NCBI RefSeq assembly: GCF_003584565.2
Contig: NZ_CP031010.1
Coordinates: forward strand, 2,418,001-2,482,000
Length of the DNA: 64,000 nucleotides
Source of the DNA: Alteromonas sp. RKMC-009
GTDB taxonomy: Bacteria > Pseudomonadota > Gammaproteobacteria > Enterobacterales > Alteromonadaceae
Direction of reading: 5' to 3'
Part shown: positions 25,872 to 35,704 of the stretch, one piece after another
How the letters are laid out: each line of letters opens with the position of its first letter
How positions within the stretch are numbered: position 1 is the first letter of the stretch
The notes under the pieces: generated by a model
The model's database searches: none
What the model saw: the letters and a program-made list of their open reading frames with translations, nothing else
Told to the model about the DNA's origin: nothing
Program-made: the position numbers and the translations under genes

Positions 25872-27059
25872 GTGCAGGACAGAAATCATCTCGCCAGCGT
25901 GAAAACCACCCGTCAGGTAAAAATAATAGAAAATGGCCTGATAGACATCCCTATGCTGCAAATTCTGCAGCTGGACGGTACGGTACACCCGGACGCTGAA
26001 GAACCGGACATCACCCGTGATACCGCAGAAAAAATGCTGGAAGTGATGCAGTTTATCCGCATTCTTGATGAACGGATGGTGGCGGCGCAGCGTCAGGGCA
26101 GAATCAGTTTTTATCTGGCTTCTACCGGTGAAGAAGCGGCTGCTGTTGCCAGCGCAGCAGCATTAACTAATGATGACATGATCATGTCGCAGTACCGCGA
26201 ACAGGGCGCACTGGCATGGCGGGGATATAAAACTGAGCAGTTTATGAATCAAATGTTCAGTAATGAAAAGGATCCGAATAAAGGGCGTCAGATGCCCATC
26301 CATTATGGTGATAAAGCGCTTAATTTTATGACCATCTCTTCTCCCTTAGGTACACAGATCCCCCAGGCATCAGGCTATGCCTATGGCCAGAAAATGGCCG
26401 GCAAAAAGGCGCTGACGATTTGCTATTTTGGTGAAGGGGCGGCATCAGAAGGTGATTTTCATGCCGGCCTGAATATGGCTGCGGTACTGCGCTGTCCGGT
26501 AATCTTCTTTTGCCGTAATAACGGCTATGCCATTTCAACCCCCGCTGAAGAGCAGTTCGCCGGTGACGGTATTGCCAGCCGGGGTATCGGCTACGGGGTG
26601 AAAACAATCCGGGTGGACGGTAATGATCCCTTGGCTGTCTATGCCGCCACCAGACAAGCAAAGGAAATTGCGCTTAAAGAAGCGTGTCCTGTGCTAATTG
26701 AAGCGATGACTTACCGTCTGGCTGCTCATTCCACCTCCGATGATCCCAGTGGTTACCGGTCTAAAGATGAAGAAGAAAAATGGCGTCAGAAGGATCCGGT
26801 ATTGCGTTTAAGTGAGTGGCTCAAATCAAAAGGGTGGTTTGACGCGGAAGCTGCAGAAAAGCGTAAAACAGCGACCCGCGAGTCGGTGTTAGCGGCCCTT
26901 AAAGAAGCCGAAAAAGTACCGGTCAACCCCATCGACGATATTGTGACAGATGTATACGACCACGTTCCCCGGCATCTCAACGATCAGCTTCAGGCACTTA
27001 AGCAACACATCGCCCGTTATCCGCAGGCGTATCCGAAAACAGCAGGGAGAATAAAATAA
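25872..27059 (+). CDS. bkdA1: Branched-chain 2-oxoacid dehydrogenase E1 component, alpha subunit
   Basis: Thiamine-diphosphate-dependent decarboxylase subunit for the 2-oxoacids of valine, leucine and isoleucine. The GTG at 25872 (GAGGG seven bases upstream) gives 395 residues; a TTG at 25803 would add 23 poorly conserved ones. Family motifs: [11 protein letters not shown] near the start, [20 protein letters not shown], and the ThDP motif region [19 protein letters not shown]...NNGYAISTP, followed by the phosphorylation-loop-like [16 protein letters not shown]. These are bkd rather than pyruvate dehydrogenase features. Its TAA overlaps the ATG of the beta subunit. Confidence 0.93.
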   Translation: MQDRNHLASVKTTRQVKIIENGLIDIPMLQILQLDGTVHPDAEEPDITRDTAEKMLEVMQFIRILDERMVAAQRQGRISFYLASTGEEAAAVASAAALTNDDMIMSQYREQGALAWRGYKTEQFMNQMFSNEKDPNKGRQMPIHYGDKALNFMTISSPLGTQIPQASGYAYGQKMAGKKALTICYFGEGAASEGDFHAGLNMAAVLRCPVIFFCRNNGYAISTPAEEQFAGDGIASRGIGYGVKTIRVDGNDPLAVYAATRQAKEIALKEACPVLIEAMTYRLAAHSTSDDPSGYRSKDEEEKWRQKDPVLRLSEWLKSKGWFDAEAAEKRKTATRESVLAALKEAEKVPVNPIDDIVTDVYDHVPRHLNDQLQALKQHIARYPQAYPKTAGRIK

Positions 27060-28036
27060 TGGCAAAAATGAATCTGCTGCAGGCAATTAACAATGCGCTT
27101 ATCACTGTCATGACAGAAGACGAGCGTGTGATGGTATTCGGTGAAGATGTGGGTCACTTTGGCGGTGTATTCCGTGCCACCAGTCATTTACAGGAGAAAT
27201 TTGGTAAAGGCCGCTGTTTTAATACGCCGCTTACGGAGCAGGGCATAATCGGCTTTGCCAACGGTCTTGCTGCGCAGGGTTCAGTGCCGGTAGCTGAAAT
27301 CCAGTTTGGTGATTACATTTTTCCGGCCTTTGACCAGATTGTTAACGAGACGGCGAAATTCCGTTACCGCTCCGGCGGACAATTTAGTTGCGGCACACTG
27401 ACCATCCGCACACCGTACGGCGGCGGCATTGCCGGCGGACACTATCACAGCCAGTCTCCGGAAGCCTTCTTTGCCCATTGTCCGGGCCTTCGGATTGTGG
27501 TGCCGCGTAACCCATATCAGGCAAAAGGCTTGCTGCTGGCCTCTATCCGCGACGACAACCCGGTGTTATTCATGGAGCCGAAACGCCTTTACCGGGCATC
27601 AGTAAGCGATGTGCCTGAAGAGGACTATGAATTGCCGCTGGGAAAAGCGGATGTCGTGCAGGAAGGAAAAGATATCACCCTGGTCGGCTGGGGTGCCCAG
27701 ATTGAAATTCTGCAAAAGGCCGCCGAAAAAGCGCTGGATGATGGCATTAACTGCGAAATTATTGATTTGCGCAGTATTGCCCCCTGGGATGCGCAAACAG
27801 TCGCTGAGTCCGTGATGAAAACAGGCCGCTTACTTATCAATCATGAAGCGCCGCTGACCGGGGGCTTTGCCAGTGAGATTGCAGCAACTATTCAGGAGCA
27901 GTGTTTCCTGTACCTGGAAGCGCCGGTTGCCAGAGTTTGCGGTCTGGATACGCCGTATCCGCTTTCTCATGAAAAAGAGTACATGCCGGATGAACTTAAA
28001 ACTTACGAAGCCATTCTCCGTACAATGCATTACTAA
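27059..28036 (+). CDS. bkdA2: Branched-chain 2-oxoacid dehydrogenase E1 component, beta subunit
   Basis: Pairs with the alpha subunit to form the E1 heterotetramer. 325 residues: transketolase pyrimidine-binding domain ([31 protein letters not shown] with the catalytic-type Glu, [18 protein letters not shown]) followed by the C-terminal domain ([42 protein letters not shown]). The start overlaps the alpha-subunit stop by one base (TAATG), so translation is coupled. Confidence 0.95.
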   Translation: MAKMNLLQAINNALITVMTEDERVMVFGEDVGHFGGVFRATSHLQEKFGKGRCFNTPLTEQGIIGFANGLAAQGSVPVAEIQFGDYIFPAFDQIVNETAKFRYRSGGQFSCGTLTIRTPYGGGIAGGHYHSQSPEAFFAHCPGLRIVVPRNPYQAKGLLLASIRDDNPVLFMEPKRLYRASVSDVPEEDYELPLGKADVVQEGKDITLVGWGAQIEILQKAAEKALDDGINCEIIDLRSIAPWDAQTVAESVMKTGRLLINHEAPLTGGFASEIAATIQEQCFLYLEAPVARVCGLDTPYPLSHEKEYMPDELKTYEAILRTMHY

Positions 28037-28048
28037 GGGCAAACGACA

Positions 28049-29674
28049 ATGACGACAGAATTTATATTGCCTGATATCGGCGAAGGTATCGTGGAATGTG
28101 AGCTCCTTGAGTGGCTGGTAGCCGAAGGGGACGTGATAGAAGAAGATCAGCCCGTTGCTGAGGTGATGACAGACAAAGCCACTGTACAAATTCCTGCCAT
28201 GCATGCAGGTAGGGTAATGAAACTGCACTATCAACCGGGTGACATCGCTAAAGTGCATGTGCCCCTGTTCGCCATGGCTACGTCAGAACAGGTTACAAAG
28301 CAGGAACCTGAAGCTGAAAGTGTTGCTTCACAAGATCATCCGGCCAGTACAAGTACCACTACTACTACCAGCGCCGGCGCAGGTGAAGACTTTTTACTGC
28401 CGGATATTGGTGAAGGCATTGTTGAATGTGAGATTGTGAAATGGCAGGTCACTGAGGGTCAGTCTGTTGAAGAAGACCAGGTGGTCGTTGAAGTCATGAC
28501 TGATAAAGCCGTGGTGGAAATCCCCGCCAAACACGCCGGCGTGATCACAAAGCTTTATTACGGTGAAGGTGATATTGCAAAAGTGCATGCACCTTTGTTT
28601 GCTCTGGATCATAACGATAGTGCCGGTACGTCTTCGCAAAGCGGGCCCGCTCATACACAGGCTGAAGCCACGGCTTCTCAAACAGCAACTTCTGAAGCGG
28701 CAATCTCTGAGAGCGCCGCACGGGAAGGCAGTTTTGAGCCGCCGGTGGCTATTCCCGGAAAAGTACTGGCCAGTCCGGCCGTCCGCCGTATCGCCAGAGA
28801 GCACAATATCGATCTCAAATCGGTGCAGGCTTCGGGTAAAAAAGGCAGAGTACTGAAACAGGATGTCTATCGTGCAGCAGAGTCGTTAACTACAAATAAT
28901 GAACTTAACGATGCCTCAAAGCAGACAAAAACGGCATCAGAAGATACCAGACGACCTGTTGAGTCCGGTGGCAAACGTACAGAGAAGGTACGGGGATTAC
29001 AGGCTGCGATGGCAAAACAAATGCAATTGTCAGTGCAAACTATTCCGCATTTCACGGTAAGTGATGAACTGATGATGGATAAGCTCATTGCACTGCGTGC
29101 TGAGCTTAAACCTGCCTTCGAAGCGAAAGGCGTTAAACTCAGTTTTATGCCGTTTTTCATTAAAGCACTGTCTCTTGCATTAAAAGAATTTCCGGTGATC
29201 AACAGCCAGATGTCTGATGATGGTGAATATTTGCATTATTTTGACGATCATAACGTCGGCTTTGCCGTAGACAGTAAAATTGGCCTGCTGGTGCCGAATA
29301 TTAAACGGGTTCAGGATTTAAGCCTGTTTGATATAGCTTCACAGATGCAAACCATCATTGAGCAGGCCAGAGAAGGTAAGGTGCCGGCAAGTGCATTGAA
29401 GGGCGGTACCGTGTCGGTTTCCAATATTGGTGCACTGGGTGGTATCACTGCCACGCCGGTAATCAATAAACCGGAAGCGGCTATCGTTGCGCTGGGTAAA
29501 ACGCAAAAACTGCCCCGGTTCGATGATAACGGGAATGTGACGGCGCAGCATATCATGCATGTAAACTGGTCCGGCGACCACCGCATTATAGATGGTGCAA
29601 CCATGGTGAAGTTTAATAACCTGTGGTGCCATTATTTGCAGAACCCGTCAGCTATGCTGATGCATCTGGCCTGA
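28049..29674 (+). CDS. bkdB: Branched-chain 2-oxoacid dehydrogenase E2 (dihydrolipoyl acyltransferase) with two lipoyl domains
   Basis: Core acyltransferase passing the acyl group from E1 to CoA. 541 residues: two lipoyl domains (lipoyl-lysines K43 in TDKATVQIP and K153 in TDKAVVEIP), Ser/Thr/Ala-rich linkers, a peripheral subunit-binding domain (VLASPAVRRIAREHNIDL..., about 240-280), then the catalytic domain with the WSGDHRIIDGA active-site histidine near the end. Two lipoyl domains are more than the usual one for bkd E2. No E3 gene (lipoamide dehydrogenase) follows, so E3 must be shared with other complexes. Confidence 0.95.
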   Translation: MTTEFILPDIGEGIVECELLEWLVAEGDVIEEDQPVAEVMTDKATVQIPAMHAGRVMKLHYQPGDIAKVHVPLFAMATSEQVTKQEPEAESVASQDHPASTSTTTTTSAGAGEDFLLPDIGEGIVECEIVKWQVTEGQSVEEDQVVVEVMTDKAVVEIPAKHAGVITKLYYGEGDIAKVHAPLFALDHNDSAGTSSQSGPAHTQAEATASQTATSEAAISESAAREGSFEPPVAIPGKVLASPAVRRIAREHNIDLKSVQASGKKGRVLKQDVYRAAESLTTNNELNDASKQTKTASEDTRRPVESGGKRTEKVRGLQAAMAKQMQLSVQTIPHFTVSDELMMDKLIALRAELKPAFEAKGVKLSFMPFFIKALSLALKEFPVINSQMSDDGEYLHYFDDHNVGFAVDSKIGLLVPNIKRVQDLSLFDIASQMQTIIEQAREGKVPASALKGGTVSVSNIGALGGITATPVINKPEAAIVALGKTQKLPRFDDNGNVTAQHIMHVNWSGDHRIIDGATMVKFNNLWCHYLQNPSAMLMHLA

Positions 29675-29769
29675 TAAACGGATGTGGAGTAAAGAGCCGG
29701 CTTATGGCTCTTTCTCTGCAAAATAACGTGTTACAATAACGTTCTTAATTCATGCGGAACGGATTGTTT

Positions 29770-30627
29770 GTGTTAAGTTATAAACATGCCTTTCATGCCG
29801 GTAACCATGCGGATGTGATCAAACATTTGTGCTGGACCGGTGTCATTCAATACCTGAAGAAAAAAGAGAAGCCTTTCACGCTTTTCGATACCCATGCCGG
29901 GGCCGGTTGCTACCCTTTGAACAGTGAGCAAACTCAGAAAAACCGTGAGTTTGAGTCTGGTTTTGACCCGTTGTCCGGTGTCAGTGCAACATCGCCGTTG
30001 CTTGCATCTTACTTAAGTGCCATGAACGTTTACTGGCAACAACAACAGTATCCGGGGTCGCCGCTCATTGCTGCCAGAGGCTTACGTTTGCAGGATACCG
30101 CGCACCTTATGGAACTGCATCCGGCAGAGGCGGGGATTTTGTCTGAGGTTATCAGAGGCGTGGGTGCCGGTAATGCCCATGTGCATCACCGTGACGGGCT
30201 GGAAGGACTGATAGCGATGACGCCGCCGAACCCTAACCGTGGTGCGGTGCTTATTGATCCACCTTATGAACGCTTTGAAGAATATGCGGATGTTACACGC
30301 ACGGTAACTAAACTGTTCCGTCGCTGGCAGAATGCGCAGGTTGTTCTGTGGTATCCGTTGTTATCGGCACGGGCGGGTAAAAAGTCCGGTGCCAGCGAGA
30401 ACATGGTCGATGACTTAAAAGACATTGCAAAAACCGCTTTTGTGGCAGAACTGCATGTAGCGTCGCCCGATGACGATACCGGTATGTACGGTTCCGGCGT
30501 ACTGGTGATGAATCCTCCCTGGCAACTGGATGAACAACTCCGTGAAGCGCTGGATGAAGTGTGTTCTCACCTCGGCGCTGACAGTCATGCCAGTGTGACC
30601 TGGCTTAAACAGGAAGCTGACGATTGA
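29770..30627 (+). CDS. rlmJ: 23S rRNA (adenine-2030-N6)-methyltransferase
   Basis: Methylates A2030 of 23S rRNA using S-adenosylmethionine. The GTG at 29770 gives the family's characteristic start, MLSYKHAFHAGNHADVIKH, and about 285 residues, close to the E. coli length of 280; an ATG at 29752 would add six residues. Motifs: FDTHAGAGCYPL for SAM binding and the catalytic VLIDPPYE. The stop codon overlaps the TTG start of the kinase-like gene. Confidence 0.93.
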   Translation: MLSYKHAFHAGNHADVIKHLCWTGVIQYLKKKEKPFTLFDTHAGAGCYPLNSEQTQKNREFESGFDPLSGVSATSPLLASYLSAMNVYWQQQQYPGSPLIAARGLRLQDTAHLMELHPAEAGILSEVIRGVGAGNAHVHHRDGLEGLIAMTPPNPNRGAVLIDPPYERFEEYADVTRTVTKLFRRWQNAQVVLWYPLLSARAGKKSGASENMVDDLKDIAKTAFVAELHVASPDDDTGMYGSGVLVMNPPWQLDEQLREALDEVCSHLGADSHASVTWLKQEADD

Positions 30628-32480
30628 CACAACCCCGCGGGCTTAAACATTTTTATATTCCGGAAGATCAGTCTGTCTATCTTCTGGCACATAAAGATGC
30701 CGTCAAGCTCAGGAACTGGGTTGAGTTATGTAATCAGCAGCTACGGCAACTGGGTTACACGCAAACGGGACTGATCGGTAAAGGTGCATTCGGCTTTGTA
30801 TTCGCCGGCGTGTCACCCGGCGGTGAGCATCGTGTTTTCAAATTCTCACGGATCAACCTGCCACAGCATGTTCAGGACCGGCTGGAGGAAGAAGCCTTCA
30901 TGCTGGCGCAGATCAAGCATCCTCTGGTTCCCGCATTATGTGAATTCCAGCAAATAGGTAAACAGGCCATTCTGGTCATGCAGCGTGCTGCCGGTGCCGA
31001 TATGGAACAGGTGAGTTTACGAAAAGGTATGTTACCGCCACGGTTGATAGTGCGTCTGGCGGTACAGATGGGGGAAGTGCTGCTGGCGCTTCGCCGTCAT
31101 CAGGTAAATCACGCTCCCCGTCCCGTGGTGCACGGCGACATTAAGCCATCGAATCTGGTGTGGGAAGACGACACTGAAACCGCCCGTTTAATTGACTGGG
31201 GTTCATCAGTGTTTGCCCAGCTGGATGAAAATGGTCAGCATACCGGCAACAATGTGATGGATTTGATGTCCGGTGATATGCAGCAAACGAATGCACGTCT
31301 GGGTGATGTGTACTTTATCGGTGATGAACAGCTGAACGGGGCATTATCATCTCCGCGTTTTGACGAACAGGGCCTTGCCAGCACGTTGTATGCGCTGGCT
31401 TCAGGTCAGTCAAGCCGTTATGGCCGCAAGGTGATTACGCCGCTGTCGCTGGGTTTACCCAAAATGCTGGCAAACATTTTAGATTACATGCTGAGTGATG
31501 ATTTAGCTAAACAACGTCAGGGCGGTGATTACTTCTTTAATCACCTGCATGTACTTCGCAGCATGGTATTCACAGAAGATAAACCGGCGGAATACAAAGC
31601 CATGATCCCGTGCTGGTGCGCCCCGCAGGAGAAAGACATTGAAACGGTAGTGTACAGCTCCCGTAAATCATTTCTCCGTGAAGCGGCGCTGGTGAATGAT
31701 GCTGAACTGAAATACATCAACGATGCTCAGTTTGACCGCTATTACAAAAACTATCTTCAGGGGATGGGGGAAACTGAAAAAGGTTTCATCTCTGCTGTCA
31801 GCCGGCTGGGCCGTTTTCCGGTAGTGGGTGGTATAGCAATCCGCTGGATGCCCGACGGCATTTATGTGGATTCAAGTCTGAATCTGTACGATGAAAGTCT
31901 GAAAGTCTCCTTTGAACAGTCGGTGAACAACGTGATCACGCTGGCAAGAGCTATCCACCGTAAAGGGATATTCAAGTGCTGTCTGTTTAATGCCAAAGAC
32001 ACCCTGCACATTGAAAGGCAGGATGAGTCAGAGCCTTTTATTCCCGGCAGTGAGTGCGTGATCCCTTTTGAGCTGTCCAGAGCGCCTGTTGTGCAGGATA
32101 ACAGCCGGACGCACTCTTATTTTGAAGACGGTGATGACCCGGATGAACTATTACGTCTGCCAGCCAGTATTATGTCGGTACTGGAAGAACTGAACACAAT
32201 TCACCATACCGGATGCGTGATATTTGAAGCATTGCCGGCGCATCTGAAAATCCACAGTTACTATACGCTGCTTGATCACAGTCAGCGGGAACGCTTCACT
32301 GCGTTACTGGCGGCGCTGGTTCAGGCAGTACCTGATATCAGGGGGATAGGCATTTCCGGCTTTATGAAATTGCCGTATAAAGATACCCGTTACTTTGAGC
32401 ATTGTGCTCAGTTGCCTGAAAAGTATTACCCCCGTAACCCGAAACAAGCGAATATGGAGACAATAAACGCACATGGCTGA
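30624..32480 (+). CDS. Serine/threonine protein kinase-like protein with large C-terminal extension
   Basis: 618 residues from a TTG overlapping the rlmJ stop (AGGAAG upstream). Residues about 45-330 form a eukaryotic-type kinase domain: G-loop GKGAFGFVF (52-60), VFK with K73, E90, VHGDIKPSN (D172, K174, N177) and DWG (D191) in place of DFG. The catalytic residues are kept, so activity is plausible. The remaining roughly 290 residues are soluble, without transmembrane helices, and not recognised. It lies between rlmJ and tesB with overlapping ends, so it is part of a tight operon. Substrate unknown. Confidence 0.85.
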   Translation: MTQPRGLKHFYIPEDQSVYLLAHKDAVKLRNWVELCNQQLRQLGYTQTGLIGKGAFGFVFAGVSPGGEHRVFKFSRINLPQHVQDRLEEEAFMLAQIKHPLVPALCEFQQIGKQAILVMQRAAGADMEQVSLRKGMLPPRLIVRLAVQMGEVLLALRRHQVNHAPRPVVHGDIKPSNLVWEDDTETARLIDWGSSVFAQLDENGQHTGNNVMDLMSGDMQQTNARLGDVYFIGDEQLNGALSSPRFDEQGLASTLYALASGQSSRYGRKVITPLSLGLPKMLANILDYMLSDDLAKQRQGGDYFFNHLHVLRSMVFTEDKPAEYKAMIPCWCAPQEKDIETVVYSSRKSFLREAALVNDAELKYINDAQFDRYYKNYLQGMGETEKGFISAVSRLGRFPVVGGIAIRWMPDGIYVDSSLNLYDESLKVSFEQSVNNVITLARAIHRKGIFKCCLFNAKDTLHIERQDESEPFIPGSECVIPFELSRAPVVQDNSRTHSYFEDGDDPDELLRLPASIMSVLEELNTIHHTGCVIFEALPAHLKIHSYYTLLDHSQRERFTALLAALVQAVPDIRGIGISGFMKLPYKDTRYFEHCAQLPEKYYPRNPKQANMETINAHG

Positions 32481-33333
32481 AGTTAAACTCGCTTCACTGA
32501 TGGAGCTGGAGACTATCGAGCAGGGGATCTACCGCGCACAAAGCTGGGATCTCGGATTTCGTGCACTGTTTGGTGGTCAGGTGTTAGGTCAGGCCCTCTC
32601 GGCGGCCTACAAGACCGTAGACGGCGGATTTACTGCCCATTCATTCCACAGCTATTTTCTGTTACCCGGCGATGCCAAAAAGCCGGTCATGTATGATGTG
32701 GAAATTGTCCGCGACGGTCGCAGTTTCTGTACCCGTCGGGTGAAAGCCATTCAGGAAGGACGAAATATTTTTTATATGACGGCGTCTTTTCAGTTACCCG
32801 AAGACGGGATGGAGCATCAGTTTGCCGTCATGCCCGACGTACCACCGCCGCAGGATATCACGCCCGATATCGCTTTCTATGAAGCCAATTACGAAAAGCT
32901 TGCCCGTCCGATGCAGGAAGCACTGAGTTATCATAAGCCGGTTGATATCCGTACGGTTGACGCAGTGAATTCATTTTCTGCAAAGAAACGTGATCCGCTA
33001 CGTTATATCTGGTTGCGTGCGCAGGAAGAAATGGGCACTGATGCACAAATTAATCAGGCGTCGCTGGCCTATGCGTCTGACTATCATTTTTTAAGTACAG
33101 CATTGCAACCCCACGGTGTCTCTATGGCCGACCGTGCATTGCGTATTGCCACTATTGACCATGCTATGTGGTTCCACAAACCGGTGAATTTTAATGAATG
33201 GCTGTTATATGTGGCAGAAAGCCCGTTTAGCGGTAATGCCCGTGGCATTGTGAAAGGCCAGATATTCAATCGCCAGGGTGAGCTGGTGGCTTCCACCATG
33301 CAGGAAGGATTGATGCGTAAAATTGACCGGTAG
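32473..33333 (+). CDS. tesB: Acyl-CoA thioesterase II
   Basis: Hydrolyses medium- and long-chain acyl-CoA to free fatty acid and CoA. 286 residues, the usual TesB length, with a double hot-dog fold. Seen: FGGQVLGQALSAAYKTV, HSFHSYFLLPGDAKKPVMYDVE and FCTRRVKAIQ in the first half; ASLAYASDYHFLSTAL (the catalytic Asp region), TIDHAMWFHKPVNFNEWLLY and GLMRK at the end. The ATG overlaps the kinase-like gene by eight bases. Confidence 0.95.
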   Translation: MAEVKLASLMELETIEQGIYRAQSWDLGFRALFGGQVLGQALSAAYKTVDGGFTAHSFHSYFLLPGDAKKPVMYDVEIVRDGRSFCTRRVKAIQEGRNIFYMTASFQLPEDGMEHQFAVMPDVPPPQDITPDIAFYEANYEKLARPMQEALSYHKPVDIRTVDAVNSFSAKKRDPLRYIWLRAQEEMGTDAQINQASLAYASDYHFLSTALQPHGVSMADRALRIATIDHAMWFHKPVNFNEWLLYVAESPFSGNARGIVKGQIFNRQGELVASTMQEGLMRKIDR

Positions 33334-33817
33334 GGTGAATAACTGTGCCGGCTATTCTTTGGCGGTAACTGGCAGGTGAATACTTTTTTCGCAGAATAAA
33401 AAATGCCCGGAATTTTCATCCGGGCCTAGGGGAATGGCTCATTGCTGAGCCGTGCGCTAACTTTTACAAGGGAGAAGTTTTGTGAACTTATTCACAACGG
33501 ATCGTAACTATAGAACAAAACCGCTCACTTTATAAACAAATTTTTGAAAAAATTTATCGATACATTATCAGAGACTTATTCTCAGTTCCATCCCTGTTTA
33601 AAAAACAACAGCTTATTTCTGCTCTGACCAGCCACCAGGTTGAACAAAAATTACCCACAGGTTGGTCACATTTTATTCAGCAAAACAAATCTAAATCCCG
33701 GTGAATGATTAACCGCCATAGCCATTCATCTTATTTATACCGGGAATGTGCAATTGTCCGTAAGCGTTGATAGTGCCACAATAGTTTTACATTTAAATTG
33801 CAGTCTGAGGCACGATT
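33334..33817. other. Long AT-rich intergenic region with two hairpins
   Basis: 484 bases with no credible gene. It contains two hairpins (33405-33425 and 33436-33451) near its left end that together look like the 3' part of a minus-strand small RNA, and the promoter region of the aminotransferase gene on the right. Confidence 0.5.
33398..33510 (-). ncRNA. Candidate small RNA with terminator, minus strand
   Basis: Read on the minus strand: a GGCTCA-GCAA-TGAGCC hairpin (33436-33451), then a GC-rich 7-bp stem-loop (33405-33425) followed directly by ATTTTTTATT. The second is a good Rho-independent terminator, but no minus-strand gene lies upstream to be terminated; both neighbours are on the plus strand. 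A short untranslated transcript is the simplest reading. The 5' end is a guess. Confidence 0.35.
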
Positions 33818-34939
33818 ATGACAACACCATCAACTTTTATTCCGCCAGAGCGTACCTTAATGGGGCCTGGTCCTTCTGATGTTTCTCCCCGTGTACTTAA
33901 TGCGATGTGCCGGTCTACCCTGGGGCACCTTGATCCGCTGTTTGTTCAGCTTATGGATGAAACAAAGGCGTTACTTCAATTTGCATTTAAAACGACCAAT
34001 GCGCTGACCATGCCGGTTTCTGCACCGGGGTCGGCGGGTATGGAAGCCTGCTTTGTTAACCTGGTAGAACCTGGCGATAAAGTCATCGTCTGCATTAATG
34101 GCGTATTTGGTAACCGCATGGTGGAGAACGTAGTCCGCTGTGGTGGTGAGGCCATTAAGGTTGAAGATGAATGGGGACATCAGTCTGATCTCAACAAAGT
34201 AGAATCAGCACTGAAAGCCCATCCTGATGCCAAAATTCTGGCTTTCGTGCATGCAGAAACCTCTACCGGCGTGCGTAACGACGCTCAGGCCCTGTGTAAA
34301 CTGGCACAGCAATACGATTGCCTGACCATTGTGGATGCCGTTACCTCGCTGGGCGGTATTGAAGTTGATGTGGACGGCTGGGGCATAGATGCCATTTATT
34401 CCGGTTCGCAAAAATGTTTAAGTTGCGTGCCGGGTTTATCTCCTGTGTCTTTCAGCGACCGTGCAGTTGACGTTATCAAAGGCCGTACCACGCCGGTTCA
34501 GAGCTGGTTCCTCGATATGAATCTTATCGTCGGATACTGGGGGCAGGGCGGCAAACGGGCTTATCATCATACCGCGCCGGTTAACAGTATTTATGCCCTG
34601 CACGAATCACTGGTAATGCTGAAAGAAGAAGGTCTTGAGCAGGCATGGCAACGCCATGAGCAGGGTCATGCAAAGCTGGTGGCTGGTCTTGATAAACTGG
34701 GTCTGTCTATGGCTGTGGATGAGGCATACCGGTTGCCTCAGCTGAATGCTGTTGTTATTCCTGACGGTGTGGACGATGCACAGGTGCGTAGTCAGTTGCT
34801 GAATGATTTTAATCTGGAAATCGGTGCCGGTCTTGGTGCGCTGGCCGGAAAAGTCTGGCGTATCGGTCTTATGGGATATGCGTGTAAAGATCGCAATATC
34901 GACCATTGTCTGGCCAGCCTTGAAAAGGCGATCCGCTAG
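33818..34939 (+). CDS. Class V aminotransferase, alanine/serine-glyoxylate type
   Basis: PLP-dependent enzyme of 373 residues. Motifs: [20 protein letters not shown] at the start, [54 protein letters not shown] (PLP-binding Lys after SGSQ) and [20 protein letters not shown] near the end. This is the alanine-glyoxylate / serine-glyoxylate aminotransferase family, likely converting glyoxylate to glycine; which amino donor it prefers cannot be told. It stands alone with a promoter region upstream. Confidence 0.9.
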   Translation: MTTPSTFIPPERTLMGPGPSDVSPRVLNAMCRSTLGHLDPLFVQLMDETKALLQFAFKTTNALTMPVSAPGSAGMEACFVNLVEPGDKVIVCINGVFGNRMVENVVRCGGEAIKVEDEWGHQSDLNKVESALKAHPDAKILAFVHAETSTGVRNDAQALCKLAQQYDCLTIVDAVTSLGGIEVDVDGWGIDAIYSGSQKCLSCVPGLSPVSFSDRAVDVIKGRTTPVQSWFLDMNLIVGYWGQGGKRAYHHTAPVNSIYALHESLVMLKEEGLEQAWQRHEQGHAKLVAGLDKLGLSMAVDEAYRLPQLNAVVIPDGVDDAQVRSQLLNDFNLEIGAGLGALAGKVWRIGLMGYACKDRNIDHCLASLEKAIR

Positions 34940-34966
34940 TAAGAATCACTGAGCCGGATATCCGGC

Positions 34967-35704
34967 TCAGGGTTTTAATGCCAGTACCAGCCAGCCCGTT
35001 ATCAGCGCTATGGCAAAACTCATCAGCGTGCCCAGCATCATGTATTCTGTCAGTCTCATATCCCGCTCCCGGGAAAGATCACCTACGCGGAACACGGTTT
35101 TAGTTGCCACCAGAAAACCCAGCCCTGTGTATTCATCGACAAGAATAAAAGACAGCGCCAGTAATCTTTCAACATAACCAATCCAGCGCCCGGCATTGCC
35201 CAGGCTTTTTCCTTCTTCTTCACCCTGCGTTTTCTTCAGTTGTTCAGCATGTTGTGACAACAGTTGCCCGATAAGAATACTGGCCGGTTTAAAAATAATG
35301 ATGTAACCGGTGAGGTAGAGCAGGTTTTCACGGGTCAGCCAGATGTTTTTACTGGTCAGCAGCGAAGCAATATCGATTTTGGTGAATGACAGGGCGACCA
35401 GCGCAGTAACGAGAAAGTGAGCAAGCTGGTCCAGTGCAAAGGCAAGATGACTTTTGTGTCCTGCTTTCGCCCAGTCGATGAGAAAATGACTGACAGTAAT
35501 GACGCCGGCTGCTGCCAGTCCCTGCCATAATCCCGCATCAGCCAGCCACAGCGCCACAAGGGCAAGGACCGCATGTACACCGGCATGAAGAAACAGTGAC
35601 GGTGATTGCAACCCTTTATCGTGACGGCACTGGATCCATTTAGCCGGTTGCAGGTAAAAATCGCCGATAAAATGGGCGCTCAGCAAAAGCAGAAAGAGTG
35701 TCAT
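34967..35704 (-). CDS. DUF3307 family membrane protein
   Basis: 245 residues with six or seven transmembrane helices. The start LLLSAHFIGDFYLQPAKW and HAGVHAVLALVAL...SHFLIDWAKAG are the DUF3307 signature, with helix-borne His and Asp residues. Function of the family is unknown. It overlaps the upstream SatD-like gene by four bases, a pairing known from other bacteria. Confidence 0.85.
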   Translation of the reverse strand: MTLFLLLLSAHFIGDFYLQPAKWIQCRHDKGLQSPSLFLHAGVHAVLALVALWLADAGLWQGLAAAGVITVSHFLIDWAKAGHKSHLAFALDQLAHFLVTALVALSFTKIDIASLLTSKNIWLTRENLLYLTGYIIIFKPASILIGQLLSQHAEQLKKTQGEEEGKSLGNAGRWIGYVERLLALSFILVDEYTGLGFLVATKTVFRVGDLSRERDMRLTEYMMLGTLMSFAIALITGWLVLALKP

